Source: CAZSIA01 sp045126355 (GTDB lineage Bacteria > Bacillota_I > Bacilli_A > Acholeplasmatales > Anaeroplasmataceae). From it: a stretch of DNA of 52,003 nt. The translations under genes and the position numbers were made by a program. Under the pieces are notes generated by a model. It made no database searches and had not been told where the DNA came from. It saw nothing but the letters and a program-made list of their open reading frames with translations. The stretch is from NCBI GenBank assembly GCA_045126355.1, contig JBGVOE010000125.1, positions 1 to 52,003 on the forward strand, written 5' to 3'. This document shows, in pieces, positions 8,431 to 16,422 of the stretch (its first letter is position 1; each line of letters opens with the position of its first letter).

Positions 8431-10737
8431 ATGGCAAAAACAATAGCTGTAAAAGAATTAGCATATTTCGTTTGTCAAAGTGGTGATTTGACCACTGAGT
8501 TTTTTTCTAACCATGACCTAGAGGCTGGAAAAAAAGCACACGAACATCATCAAGCAAAATATAATGAGGCAAGTAAAAAAGAAGTTTATATTAAAAGTGA
8601 GATAACTTATTTAAATCAAATATATACACTTCATGGTTTTATTGATGGAGTTTTAAATATCGACGGTAAAATTATTATTGAAGAAATTAAATCAACATTA
8701 GTTGAGTTAGATGAAATTAGCCTAGATTATCATAAAGAACATCTTGCACAACTAAAAATTTATGCATACTTATACGCAATTAATAATAACTTAGATGAAG
8801 TTAATTTAAGACTAACTTATATAAGCGCGGTTGACTACCTTGAAAGAAGTTTTGATTTAAAATTAGAAACAACCACTCTTGAAGAGTTTGTTTTTTCGAT
8901 ATTTGAAGAATATATTAAATGGTTAAATTTATTAGAAGAAAATAGTAAGGTTAAGGAAGAAACGATAGCTTCTATCAAATTCCCTTTTAAAGAAAAACGT
9001 GAAGGTCAACAAAAATTAATGAAAGGTGTATATCAAACACTTCTTAATAATGACATCTTATACGCTATCGCCCCTACCGGAATTGGTAAAACCATAGCTA
9101 CCTTATTTTCAGCTTTAAAGACCTTAAAAAATAAAGATAAATTATTCTATTTAACGGCTAAAGGAAGCGGAAAAAACGCACCTCTTGAAGCAATTGAACT
9201 ATTAAGTAAAAATGGATTAAGAATTAAAACTATTGATATAACAGCAAAAAGAAAAATTTGTAATTGTAATAAGAAAAATTGTAATCCTGATGAGTGTCCT
9301 TTTGCTATTGGATACTTCAGTAGATTAAAAGCCGCAACAATTGATATCTTTTCTAATCATGATATTTATAGTCGTGATTTAATTTTAGAAATAGCAAATA
9401 AACATACGATTTGTGCTTTTGAATTTAGTTTATATCTATCATATTTTTGTGATGTGGTAATAGCTGATTATAATTATGTATTTGATCCAAAAGCTCATCT
9501 TATTCGCTATTTTGAAGATGATACATATAAACCAAAAGTCTTAGTAGATGAAGCTCATAATTTAATTTCAAGATCCAAAGAAATGTATTCAGCTACTATT
9601 AGTGAAAATGATATAAGACTACTAAGAAGAAAACTTTCATCATATAAACCATCTGCTAGAAATCTGTGTAATAAAGCAATTGAAATGTTTGAAAAATATA
9701 ATGATTATTTAACTGATAAAGCGTTATATGTTTCAATAGAAAAAGATAATAATTTAAATAAAGCACTAAGAGCTATTAAAGACAGAGTCGATGAAATATT
9801 AACAGAAAATAAAACAATTAAAGATAAGGATGAAATTTTGGATGTTTATTTTAAAATATTAGACTTCCTAAGAATAGCTGACCTATACAGTACAACACAT
9901 AGATTATTAGGTAAAGTTATTGATGATGCGATTAGTATTTCATATAACTGTTTAGATGCATCAACATTCATCCTAAATACAATTAATGAATCAATCTATG
10001 GTATCACCTTCTTCTCAGCTACCCTTTATCCAATCAAATATTATATGGATTTATTAACAAAAGGATTTGGTAATTTTATTAATCTACCTTCTCCATTTGA
10101 TCCAAATAATTTAAAAATTATAATCAACAAAGAAATATCTACAAAATATAATGATAGAGAAAATTCAGTAGATACAATAATTGAAGCAATTGAATCACTT
10201 GCTCAAAATGAAGGAAATTATATTATCTTCTTCCCTTCATATGCGTATTTAAAAATGGTTTATGAAAAACTTGAAGAACCTAACTTTGAATGTATCCTTC
10301 AAAAGAACAATATGACTGAAGATGAAAAAGATGAAATCATTGAAAAGTTTAAAACGACTACAAATACAAAGTTTGGATTCTTTGTAATGGGCGGAGTATT
10401 CTCAGAAGGAATAGACTTTATCGGTGATGCGTTAAGCGGAGTTATTATTGTTGGAGTAGGACTACCTTTAGTGTGTGATGAAAACAACATCTTAAAAGAA
10501 TACTTTGAAGAAAAATATCCTCAAAAAGGTTTTGATTATGCTTATATGTATCCAGGATTTACAAAAGTAATCCAAGCTGTAGGAAGAGTAATAAGAGATG
10601 AAGATGATAGGGGTGTTGCTATCTTAATGGATAACCGTTTCATTCATTTAAGATATCAAGAATTAATGCCTAATCATTGGAAAAATATTAAAGTAATAAC
10701 TAACAATTATTCACTAAAAAAAGAATTAAAAAAATAG
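8431..10737 (+). CDS. DinG/XPD-type helicase with N-terminal Cas4-like nuclease
   Basis: The start is placed at the ATG 8431, behind GGGAGG, giving 768 residues; a longer in-frame opening upstream lacks a ribosome binding site. Residues 35-160 look like a PD-(D/E)XK (Cas4/RecB-like) nuclease: an AxxHxxH-like start (36-40), Asp72 in GFIDGVL, then EEIK (Glu85-x-Lys87). The helicase part has Walker A APTGIGKT (214-221), a Cys cluster fitting a 4Fe-4S site (Cys277, 279, 284, 289), the DEAH box VDEAHN (372-377), a SAT-type motif (FFSATLYP) and motif VI QAVGRVIRD. This suits a 5'-3' DNA helicase in repair or recombination with its own nuclease. A TATAAT at 8400-8405 is the likely -10. It appears monocistronic. 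Confidence 0.88.
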   Translation: MAKTIAVKELAYFVCQSGDLTTEFFSNHDLEAGKKAHEHHQAKYNEASKKEVYIKSEITYLNQIYTLHGFIDGVLNIDGKIIIEEIKSTLVELDEISLDYHKEHLAQLKIYAYLYAINNNLDEVNLRLTYISAVDYLERSFDLKLETTTLEEFVFSIFEEYIKWLNLLEENSKVKEETIASIKFPFKEKREGQQKLMKGVYQTLLNNDILYAIAPTGIGKTIATLFSALKTLKNKDKLFYLTAKGSGKNAPLEAIELLSKNGLRIKTIDITAKRKICNCNKKNCNPDECPFAIGYFSRLKAATIDIFSNHDIYSRDLILEIANKHTICAFEFSLYLSYFCDVVIADYNYVFDPKAHLIRYFEDDTYKPKVLVDEAHNLISRSKEMYSATISENDIRLLRRKLSSYKPSARNLCNKAIEMFEKYNDYLTDKALYVSIEKDNNLNKALRAIKDRVDEILTENKTIKDKDEILDVYFKILDFLRIADLYSTTHRLLGKVIDDAISISYNCLDASTFILNTINESIYGITFFSATLYPIKYYMDLLTKGFGNFINLPSPFDPNNLKIIINKEISTKYNDRENSVDTIIEAIESLAQNEGNYIIFFPSYAYLKMVYEKLEEPNFECILQKNNMTEDEKDEIIEKFKTTTNTKFGFFVMGGVFSEGIDFIGDALSGVIIVGVGLPLVCDENNILKEYFEEKYPQKGFDYAYMYPGFTKVIQAVGRVIRDEDDRGVAILMDNRFIHLRYQELMPNHWKNIKVITNNYSLKKELKK

Positions 10738-11089
10738 ATAAATTTCATATTAAATAATAATATTTTTAATATACTAAACGGGGCTGTGAAACCTAGAAAT
10801 TGATTTTTGTTTTTTTATTCTTTAAAATTTAGGTGGGTAGTTTTAATATCAAATATTTAGTAGTAAAAAAATTATCGGTATCTATCTAAAACATTAGGTA
10901 GGTACCGATTTTGTTTTTTAGTGTATATCACTTATAATAAACTTAGTTAATTATTAATTCAAGATATTAAAAGTGAACTTATATTTTGTATAGATAATTA
11001 TTAAATTAATACATGATTTTCTTATCTATTTTTCAATATTTTTCTTAATATAAAATAACCATCAACACTAATAATTGTAAATTCATATT
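10738..11089. other. Non-coding gap with a possible orphan IS end
   Basis: No gene is seen in these 352 bp. GGGGCTGTGAAACCTAGAAA at 10780-10799 begins like the terminal repeat of the IS1182-family element 1 kb away (GGGGCTGTTAAGAAACTAA) and may be a relic of a related element. A strong hairpin follows (listed separately). The last 170 bp hold nothing I recognise. Confidence 0.3.
10874..10919 (+). terminator. Strong intrinsic terminator
   Basis: A 15-bp stem with two G-T mismatches (G.U in RNA on one strand) runs from ATCGGTATCTATCTA (10874-10888) to TAGGTAGGTACCGAT (10895-10909), followed by TTTGTTTTTT. It lies 137 bp after the helicase stop. Confidence 0.75.
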
Positions 11090-11560
11090 TTAATTATCTT
11101 GCTTTATATCTTCTTCTATTTGTCCCTTTGATTTTTTCATTTCTATCACAAAATAAACAGCTGCACCAATAATAACAATAAACGATATAATAAGAAGCGG
11201 CGTATTGTCAAAACGAATAGAATCAACTTCTACAGTCATATCCCACAGTCCTCCACTAAGACGCAATTCATTTTTATCAAGTTCTATTCTTGTTGAAAAT
11301 GAAGATATATCTTTTAAGTAAACTTTTTCTTTCTTTATTGTAGCACCATTTCTATTTCTAAGTTTTATAGTAATTTCAGCCTCACTAAATTCACAAAAGC
11401 CATAACAAATAATTTCACCATCAATTTCTACTGTAACAACAGAATCATTAGAAGTACTCGACATGTGAGAAGGAATTACATCAACACCATTAATCACAGA
11501 CAACAAAAGTAAAAACACTCCTAAAATAAATAAAGCAATTGGTTTCCAAATTTTTTTCAT
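11090..11560 (-). CDS. Membrane-anchored extracytoplasmic protein, unknown
   Basis: A 156-residue protein with an N-terminal hydrophobic segment (WKPIALFILGVFLLLLSVI, about 6-24), an ectodomain of about 95 residues with beta-strand character and three Cys, and a second membrane segment near 124-143 followed by a charged tail (MKKSKGQIEEDIKQDN). Topology would put the middle part outside. An AAGGAA site precedes the ATG. It is monocistronic, between a helicase gene and an insertion sequence. I recognise no family. Confidence 0.7.
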   Translation of the reverse strand: MKKIWKPIALFILGVFLLLLSVINGVDVIPSHMSSTSNDSVVTVEIDGEIICYGFCEFSEAEITIKLRNRNGATIKKEKVYLKDISSFSTRIELDKNELRLSGGLWDMTVEVDSIRFDNTPLLIISFIVIIGAAVYFVIEMKKSKGQIEEDIKQDN

Positions 11561-11848
11561 AATTAATTCCTTTCTTATTCCATTTTAGTATATCCGACAA
11601 TCGAATTACAATTTCGTAACTGATTGTGCGTTTCTTTCCACCTTAGTTAACCAGTATCTAATGTTCCATTAGCCAAATTGGTTTCATACAATGAATTTTT
11701 ATCTAAATAAAATATGATTTCTAGAATACAAGGCGTCAAAGATTCATTTTAATTACCATATTACAATTATAACAAAAAAAATCAATTATTGTAACTTGTT
11801 TGATATTTAATATTTATTTTCGTGATTATTGAATTTATATTAAAGAGG

Positions 11849-11886
11849 CTGTTAAGAAACTAAAAAGTTTCTAACAGTCTTTTTTT
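11849..11886 (+). terminator. Terminator at the left end of the IS
   Basis: CTGTTAAGAAACT (11849-11861) pairs with AGTTTCTAACAG (11866-11877) and is followed by TCTTTTTTT. It would stop transcription entering from the left and so limit transposase expression from outside. Confidence 0.75.
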
Positions 11887-11937
11887 GCGTCATTTTAATA
11901 CTTTTGCTACAATTTGATTGTAGATTGGAGTGTTTTT

Positions 11938-13614
11938 ATGGCTTATTTCACAATATTTCAAGATAGATTATTTCCTACCGCTGAACTTCCTAGAGGGGAA
12001 AGAGAAAAAATAGATGAATTTTTAAGGTTATTAGAAGATTCTGGGGTTGGAGAAATCATTCATAAAGAAACTCAAAAAGATAAAAGTTTAGGTGGAAGAA
12101 ACTCTTATAACCCATACAGATTATTTGCTTCTATAATATATGCTTTCTCGAAACATTCAGGAAGTTTAAGAAAGATAGAGGAAAGTTTAAAATTTGATTT
12201 AAGGTTTTTGTATATCAATAACCAAGAGACACCTTCTTACGTCACTCTTTCTAAGTTTCTTAACAACGTAGTTGTTAAGCATTTTGAAATTATCTTTGCT
12301 AAGATAACTTCTGCTATATTGAATAAGTATCAAATACCTACAGATGACTGTTTTATTGATGGTACTAAAATTGAAGCTAATGCCAATAAATACAAGTTTG
12401 TTTATAAACCTACAACTTTTAAAATTAATTTATATGATAAACTAAGGGTTTTACTTATTCAGTATTTTCACTTATCGGAAAATAAGAAAACTTTTGTCTC
12501 TAAAGAAGTTGCTGTGTATGTCAGTCAAATGCTAGAAATCCTAAAAAAACAAAATATTGATATAGACAATATCCAGGTAGGTAGAGGACATAGAAATCCA
12601 AAAATTGTTTCTGATTATTTCTTGTTATCTTCATATCTAATTAAACTTTTAGATTATGAAGAAAAGGAGGAAATTTGTGGACCTAATAGAAATTCATATT
12701 ACAAAACTGATCACGATGCTACTGCTATGTGTCTTAAAGAAGATTACTATTCAGGTCTTGGAAGTAATACTCACGCTGCTTATAATCTTCAAATTATAGT
12801 CTCTAAAGGTATTATTTTAAGTTTTTATGTATCTCAAGATAGAAATGATCAATATACGCTTATTCCTTCCTTGGATAAATTTTATGAATTATATGGCTAC
12901 TATCCTAAAAGATTATGTGCTGATGCTGGTTATGGATCCTTAAAAAATTACCAATATGTACTAGATAAAAATATAGAAAATTACATAAAATTTGCTGATT
13001 GGTCAAGAGTAGTTTCTGGTGAAACATATGACTTATATCACTTTAATGAGAATGGAGAATTAGTTTGTTTAAACAATAAGATTGCACTTAAAACACGAGT
13101 ATATGAAGGTAGATATGCACATAAAGGAAAGTATCTTTATGTTATTGAATCTTGTTCATATTGTAGATTCAAAAAGTACTGCCAATCAGGTTTGAAAGAG
13201 ATTAGGAAATACAGAGTTTTTGATGTGAATTATGATTATTTTAAAATTAGAAAACAAGTTACAGAAAATTTATTATCTCCAAAAGGAATAGAGATGAGAG
13301 TCAATCGTTCATCTCAAGTTGAAGGTGCTTTTGGAGTAATTAAACAAGATATGGATTACGAAAGAGCTAGACGAAGAGGTCTTGAAAATGTATCTTTAGA
13401 ATTTATGTTAACTTGCTTAGGATATAATATACGAAAACTTTTCTTGCTAATTGAAGGAAAAGCCAAGATGGATTACTGGAAAGCACCAGAAGATTTAAAA
13501 GCTGAAACAATACCTCCGGTTAATTACGAAAAAATATTAAAGAAAAGAAAAAAAGGAAAGAATGAATCTCTCCGTGATACATATAAATATAAGAAAAGAG
13601 CTGCTAGAAACTAA
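11938..13614 (+). CDS. IS1182-family transposase (DDE)
   Basis: The start is the ATG at 11938, seven bases after GGAG, giving 558 residues. The order of features is an N-terminal DNA-binding region with RNSYNPYRLFASIIYA, the first catalytic Asp in DCFIDGTKIEANANKYKFVYK, the second in LCADAGYGSLKNY, a small Cys cluster (CSYCRFKKYC) and the Glu region SSQVEGAFGVIKQDMDYERA. All three acidic catalytic residues are present and the frame is intact, so the element may still move. The C-terminus is Lys/Arg-rich. Confidence 0.93.
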   Translation: MAYFTIFQDRLFPTAELPRGEREKIDEFLRLLEDSGVGEIIHKETQKDKSLGGRNSYNPYRLFASIIYAFSKHSGSLRKIEESLKFDLRFLYINNQETPSYVTLSKFLNNVVVKHFEIIFAKITSAILNKYQIPTDDCFIDGTKIEANANKYKFVYKPTTFKINLYDKLRVLLIQYFHLSENKKTFVSKEVAVYVSQMLEILKKQNIDIDNIQVGRGHRNPKIVSDYFLLSSYLIKLLDYEEKEEICGPNRNSYYKTDHDATAMCLKEDYYSGLGSNTHAAYNLQIIVSKGIILSFYVSQDRNDQYTLIPSLDKFYELYGYYPKRLCADAGYGSLKNYQYVLDKNIENYIKFADWSRVVSGETYDLYHFNENGELVCLNNKIALKTRVYEGRYAHKGKYLYVIESCSYCRFKKYCQSGLKEIRKYRVFDVNYDYFKIRKQVTENLLSPKGIEMRVNRSSQVEGAFGVIKQDMDYERARRRGLENVSLEFMLTCLGYNIRKLFLLIEGKAKMDYWKAPEDLKAETIPPVNYEKILKKRKKGKNESLRDTYKYKKRAARN

Positions 13615-13728
13615 CTTAGTTTCTTAACAGCCCCTTTTATTTTTATAAAACTTCTGTTTTTTTACTACAAACTAATGAAAACTTTAATTCAAATAATCTT
13701 TCGTCTAAAATCATAAAAGATGTATCAT

Positions 13729-13756
13729 TTGCATTTTTAAAAAAACATTATATAAT
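13729..13756 (+). promoter_or_regulatory. Promoter of the hydroxyacid dehydrogenase-like gene
   Basis: TTGCAT (13729-13734) and TATAAT (13751-13756) are spaced by 16 bp, 44 bp ahead of the ATG. The ribosome binding site is GAGGAG (about 13786-13791). Confidence 0.7.
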
Positions 13757-13799
13757 CAAAACATAAGTTTTAAAAGAATATTAAAGAGGAGTCATACGT

Positions 13800-14702
13800 A
13801 TGTTTAATAAATTAGTTATAATCGAGAAAATTAATATTCCAGATATTCATATCGAAAAGTTAAATACAGTAGCTAAAGAAGTTATATACTTTAAAGATTT
13901 ACCAAATAGTGATGAAGAAATAATAAAACGTATTGATGACGCAGATGCTGTATTATTATCATATACTTCATACATTAATAAAAACATCTTAGAAAACTGT
14001 AAAAATATTAAATATATCGGTATGTGCTGTTCACTATATTCTGCTTCTTCAGCTAATGTAGATATCCTAACTGCGAGCAAATTAGGCATTACAGTTAAAG
14101 GCGTAAGAGACTATGGTGATGAAGGTGTTGCTGAATACGTCATCCATGAATTAGTTGGATTCCTACAAGGTTATAAAGGATATAAGTGGGATAATATTGG
14201 TCATGAAATAACTGGATTAAAATGTGGTGTCATCGGTCTTGGAACAAGTGGGACATTAATTGCGAAAACATTAAAATTCTTTAAAGCCGATGTTTCATAC
14301 TATAGCAAGACAAGAAAAGAAGCTTTAGAAAAAGAATTTGGTTTCACTTATAAAGATTTAAATACATTATGTAAAGACTCAGAAGCAATATTCCTTGCTC
14401 TAAATAAAAATGTTTTATTACTACAAAAAGAACAATTTGATTTAATGAAGGATAAATGTATTCTATTTAATACTTCTATTGGACCTGGATTTGATACACT
14501 TGCTTTAAGTGAATGGTTAAAAAATGAAAAACACTTCTTCTTTGGTGACACTCTAGCTACAATTGGTGATAAGAGTTTATGGGATTTACCAAATACTTTT
14601 ACAATTAACCGTTCTTCAGGTGGTAATACTTATCAAGCTTTTCATAGACTCGGTGATAAAGTATTAAATAACATCTATGAATATTTAAATTCAAATAAAT
14701 AA
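13800..14702 (+). CDS. D-2-hydroxyacid dehydrogenase homologue lacking catalytic residues
   Basis: A 300-residue protein with the D-isomer-specific 2-hydroxyacid dehydrogenase fold. The NAD-binding loop GVIGLGTSG (143-151) is intact. In active enzymes a catalytic Arg follows as NTARGG and a His as TPHIAG. Here the aligned stretches read FNTSIGPGFD (Ile227 in place of Arg) and TINRSSGGNT (Ser for His). The Glu-containing segment before the His is also atypical (GDTLATIGDKSLWDLPN). The protein probably binds a dinucleotide but is unlikely to do standard ketoacid reduction; it may act as a sensor or in other redox chemistry. It is monocistronic with its own promoter and terminator. Confidence 0.85.
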   Translation: MFNKLVIIEKINIPDIHIEKLNTVAKEVIYFKDLPNSDEEIIKRIDDADAVLLSYTSYINKNILENCKNIKYIGMCCSLYSASSANVDILTASKLGITVKGVRDYGDEGVAEYVIHELVGFLQGYKGYKWDNIGHEITGLKCGVIGLGTSGTLIAKTLKFFKADVSYYSKTRKEALEKEFGFTYKDLNTLCKDSEAIFLALNKNVLLLQKEQFDLMKDKCILFNTSIGPGFDTLALSEWLKNEKHFFFGDTLATIGDKSLWDLPNTFTINRSSGGNTYQAFHRLGDKVLNNIYEYLNSNK

Positions 14703-14704
14703 TA

Positions 14705-14760
14705 TAAAAAGTAGATACTTTTACAATAGGTCTAACACCTATATAAGTATCTACTTTTTT
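14705..14760. terminator. Long bidirectional terminator between converging genes
   Basis: AAAAAGTAGATACTT (14706-14720) pairs with AAGTATCTACTTTTTT (14745-14760), with an inner ATAGGT/ACCTAT stem. T runs occur in both directions. It serves the dehydrogenase-like gene on the plus strand and the M48 protease operon on the minus strand. Confidence 0.85.
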
Positions 14761-14764
14761 AATT

Positions 14765-15547
14765 TTAAGCGTATGACATTCCTTCAATTAAAAGTATTAT
14801 TAAATGAAAGGAAGGTGACAAATATATAAATACCATTAGTACTTCAATTACATTAAAATCGATATCAGGTTCAGTTAATGCACCAGCCCTTGCAAAGAAT
14901 ATAACTGTTACAATAGTCATTACCAAAATGTATAAAAATGGAATGATAATACACAAGGCAATTTTACTTCCTCTACTCATTAGTGCTTTTCTTATGTACA
15001 AAAAGATAAATTGATACATTGCATATGAAACCGCAATAATAGCGGTTAATAAGTTCAATAAAATATTTGATTTAAAAGAGATGTATAAAATAATACATAT
15101 TGTACTTAAGATAACACCTAAAACTGTAAATAATATCGTTCTTTTTAATTGTAGTTTTTCTTCTTTAGCCTCATCAACCGGCTCAAATTGAACATCTATC
15201 CATAAAGTTTCTGGATTATTAACAATAATACTATATTCTTCAGCTTCATATATTCGTCTAAGTGTATGTAAATCTCTTTCAATTAATTTATATTTCGAAT
15301 CCAACTCACCCTCAATTTTTTTCCTATTATTAAAACTAATAGGATTACATTTAAGTTCTAGTCTTGTTATTTTGTCTCCATCAAAGGTTGCTGATGCTTC
15401 AATTAGTTTTTTACAATATTGATTTTCAAAGTGAAAGAAAATTTGGTAATCTCTAATTTTATATTCTATCATATTGCTAGTTAAATATTGTTTAAACGAT
15501 TCTAAATCATTAGGAAATATATAATTAAAAAACTTAAACTCCATCAC
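14765..15547 (-). CDS. Membrane protein with cytoplasmic N-terminal domain, unknown
   Basis: A 260-residue protein. Residues 1-135 are soluble, charged and mixed alpha/beta; the remainder has about four membrane segments (near 137-157, 160-182, 197-219 and 232-255). The start is either the GTG at 15547 or the adjacent ATG, both behind GAGGTGA. It is the last gene of an operon after the sugar isomerase-like gene (21-bp gap) and the M48 protease gene. I recognise no family; N-terminal phrases such as NYIFPNDLESFKQYL show no known motif. Confidence 0.65.
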   Translation of the reverse strand: MMEFKFFNYIFPNDLESFKQYLTSNMIEYKIRDYQIFFHFENQYCKKLIEASATFDGDKITRLELKCNPISFNNRKKIEGELDSKYKLIERDLHTLRRIYEAEEYSIIVNNPETLWIDVQFEPVDEAKEEKLQLKRTILFTVLGVILSTICIILYISFKSNILLNLLTAIIAVSYAMYQFIFLYIRKALMSRGSKIALCIIIPFLYILVMTIVTVIFFARAGALTEPDIDFNVIEVLMVFIYLSPSFHLIILLIEGMSYA

Positions 15548-15568
15548 TTCTTCACCTCAATTCAAATA

Positions 15569-16402
15569 TTATATATCTAATTTTTCTTTTATGTTATTTA
15601 ATACTTCAAAGGCTTTTTCAAAATATTCTAATTTACTCATTGCCTTATATTTATTATAGATACTTGTCTCTTTATCTTTACTTATCTTAAGTTCTAATGA
15701 CAAGTTATCATTATACTTATGTTTCTTTAAGCGATTAATAAAACCGGCAATATCCATTATTCCATCACCTGGAATATAATGGAGGTCATCAGTCCACCAA
15801 ATGTCTTCTCCAGTTACTCCTATATTATCATTTATATGAGTACATGTTAAATATTTACCATATTTTTCTAATTGATCCACACCTTTATTGTAACAAAGTT
15901 CATGACCTGTATCTAAGCAGAATCTAGCGTTATCATATTTATCAAATAACTCCTTACAAATTAAAGATAAATATTCTTCTCCTTCAACATTTTCAAAACA
16001 AATTAAAATATTATACTGTTTTGCATATTTTAAAAGTTCTTCAAAATATGAAATTCCTATCACTTTAGGATCATGCTCATTAAAGCCAATAAATGGATGG
16101 ACAACCATTTTACTAACGTTTATATCATGACAAAAAGGAACACAAGATTTTAACGTAGCTAATAAACTATCTTTAATCTCACTATCTTCATACCAAAAAT
16201 GATTTATATTAAAAAAAGGTGCGTGTATATAATCTATAAGAAGATTATTTTCTTTTATCATATTCGCTAATAATAAATTATCATTTCCCTCTTCCCATGA
16301 AAAGTTCACACCATCAAATCCTACTTTTTTAATGATTTTAAGCATTTCATCGATATCATCATTATAATAACCTATAATATTTATAAATAATTTTCTATTC
16401 AT
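15569..16402 (-). CDS. Sugar phosphate isomerase/epimerase-like TIM barrel protein
   Basis: A 277-residue xylose isomerase-like/AP endonuclease 2-like TIM barrel. Likely metal-site motifs are FENVEGEE (Glu), FCLDTGHE (Asp and His), THINDN (His) and LSLELKIS (Glu near the C-terminus). Members isomerise or epimerise sugars, inositols or sugar acids; the substrate cannot be told here. It sits between a membrane M48 protease and an unknown membrane protein with 20- and 21-bp gaps, an odd operon for a sugar enzyme. The start ATG has a weak AAAGAAG site. Confidence 0.85.
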   Translation of the reverse strand: MNRKLFINIIGYYNDDIDEMLKIIKKVGFDGVNFSWEEGNDNLLLANMIKENNLLIDYIHAPFFNINHFWYEDSEIKDSLLATLKSCVPFCHDINVSKMVVHPFIGFNEHDPKVIGISYFEELLKYAKQYNILICFENVEGEEYLSLICKELFDKYDNARFCLDTGHELCYNKGVDQLEKYGKYLTCTHINDNIGVTGEDIWWTDDLHYIPGDGIMDIAGFINRLKKHKYNDNLSLELKISKDKETSIYNKYKAMSKLEYFEKAFEVLNNIKEKLDI

Positions 16403-16422
16403 AAAAACAACTTCTTTACAAT

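Larger units (their letters stand above)
11845..13634 (+). mobile_element. Complete IS1182-family insertion sequence
   Basis: The element is bounded by near-perfect 19-bp inverted repeats: GAGGCTGTTAAGAAACTAA at 11845-11863 and the complement of GGGGCTGTTAAGAAACTAA at 13616-13634 (18 of 19 identical). It holds one intact transposase gene. Both ends fold into stem-loops followed by T-rich runs, so the element is insulated from outside transcription. I found no convincing target-site duplication; the outer limits could be a few bases wider, since AAA/TTT continues the symmetry. Confidence 0.88.

Noticed and set aside
10299..10490. Antisense open frame inside the helicase gene
   Set aside because: It has no ribosome binding site, and the helicase motifs lie on the opposite strand.
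11830..13650. Target-site duplication of the insertion sequence
   Set aside because: Flanks are A/T-rich (ATTAA and TTTTATT) and no convincing direct repeat is present.
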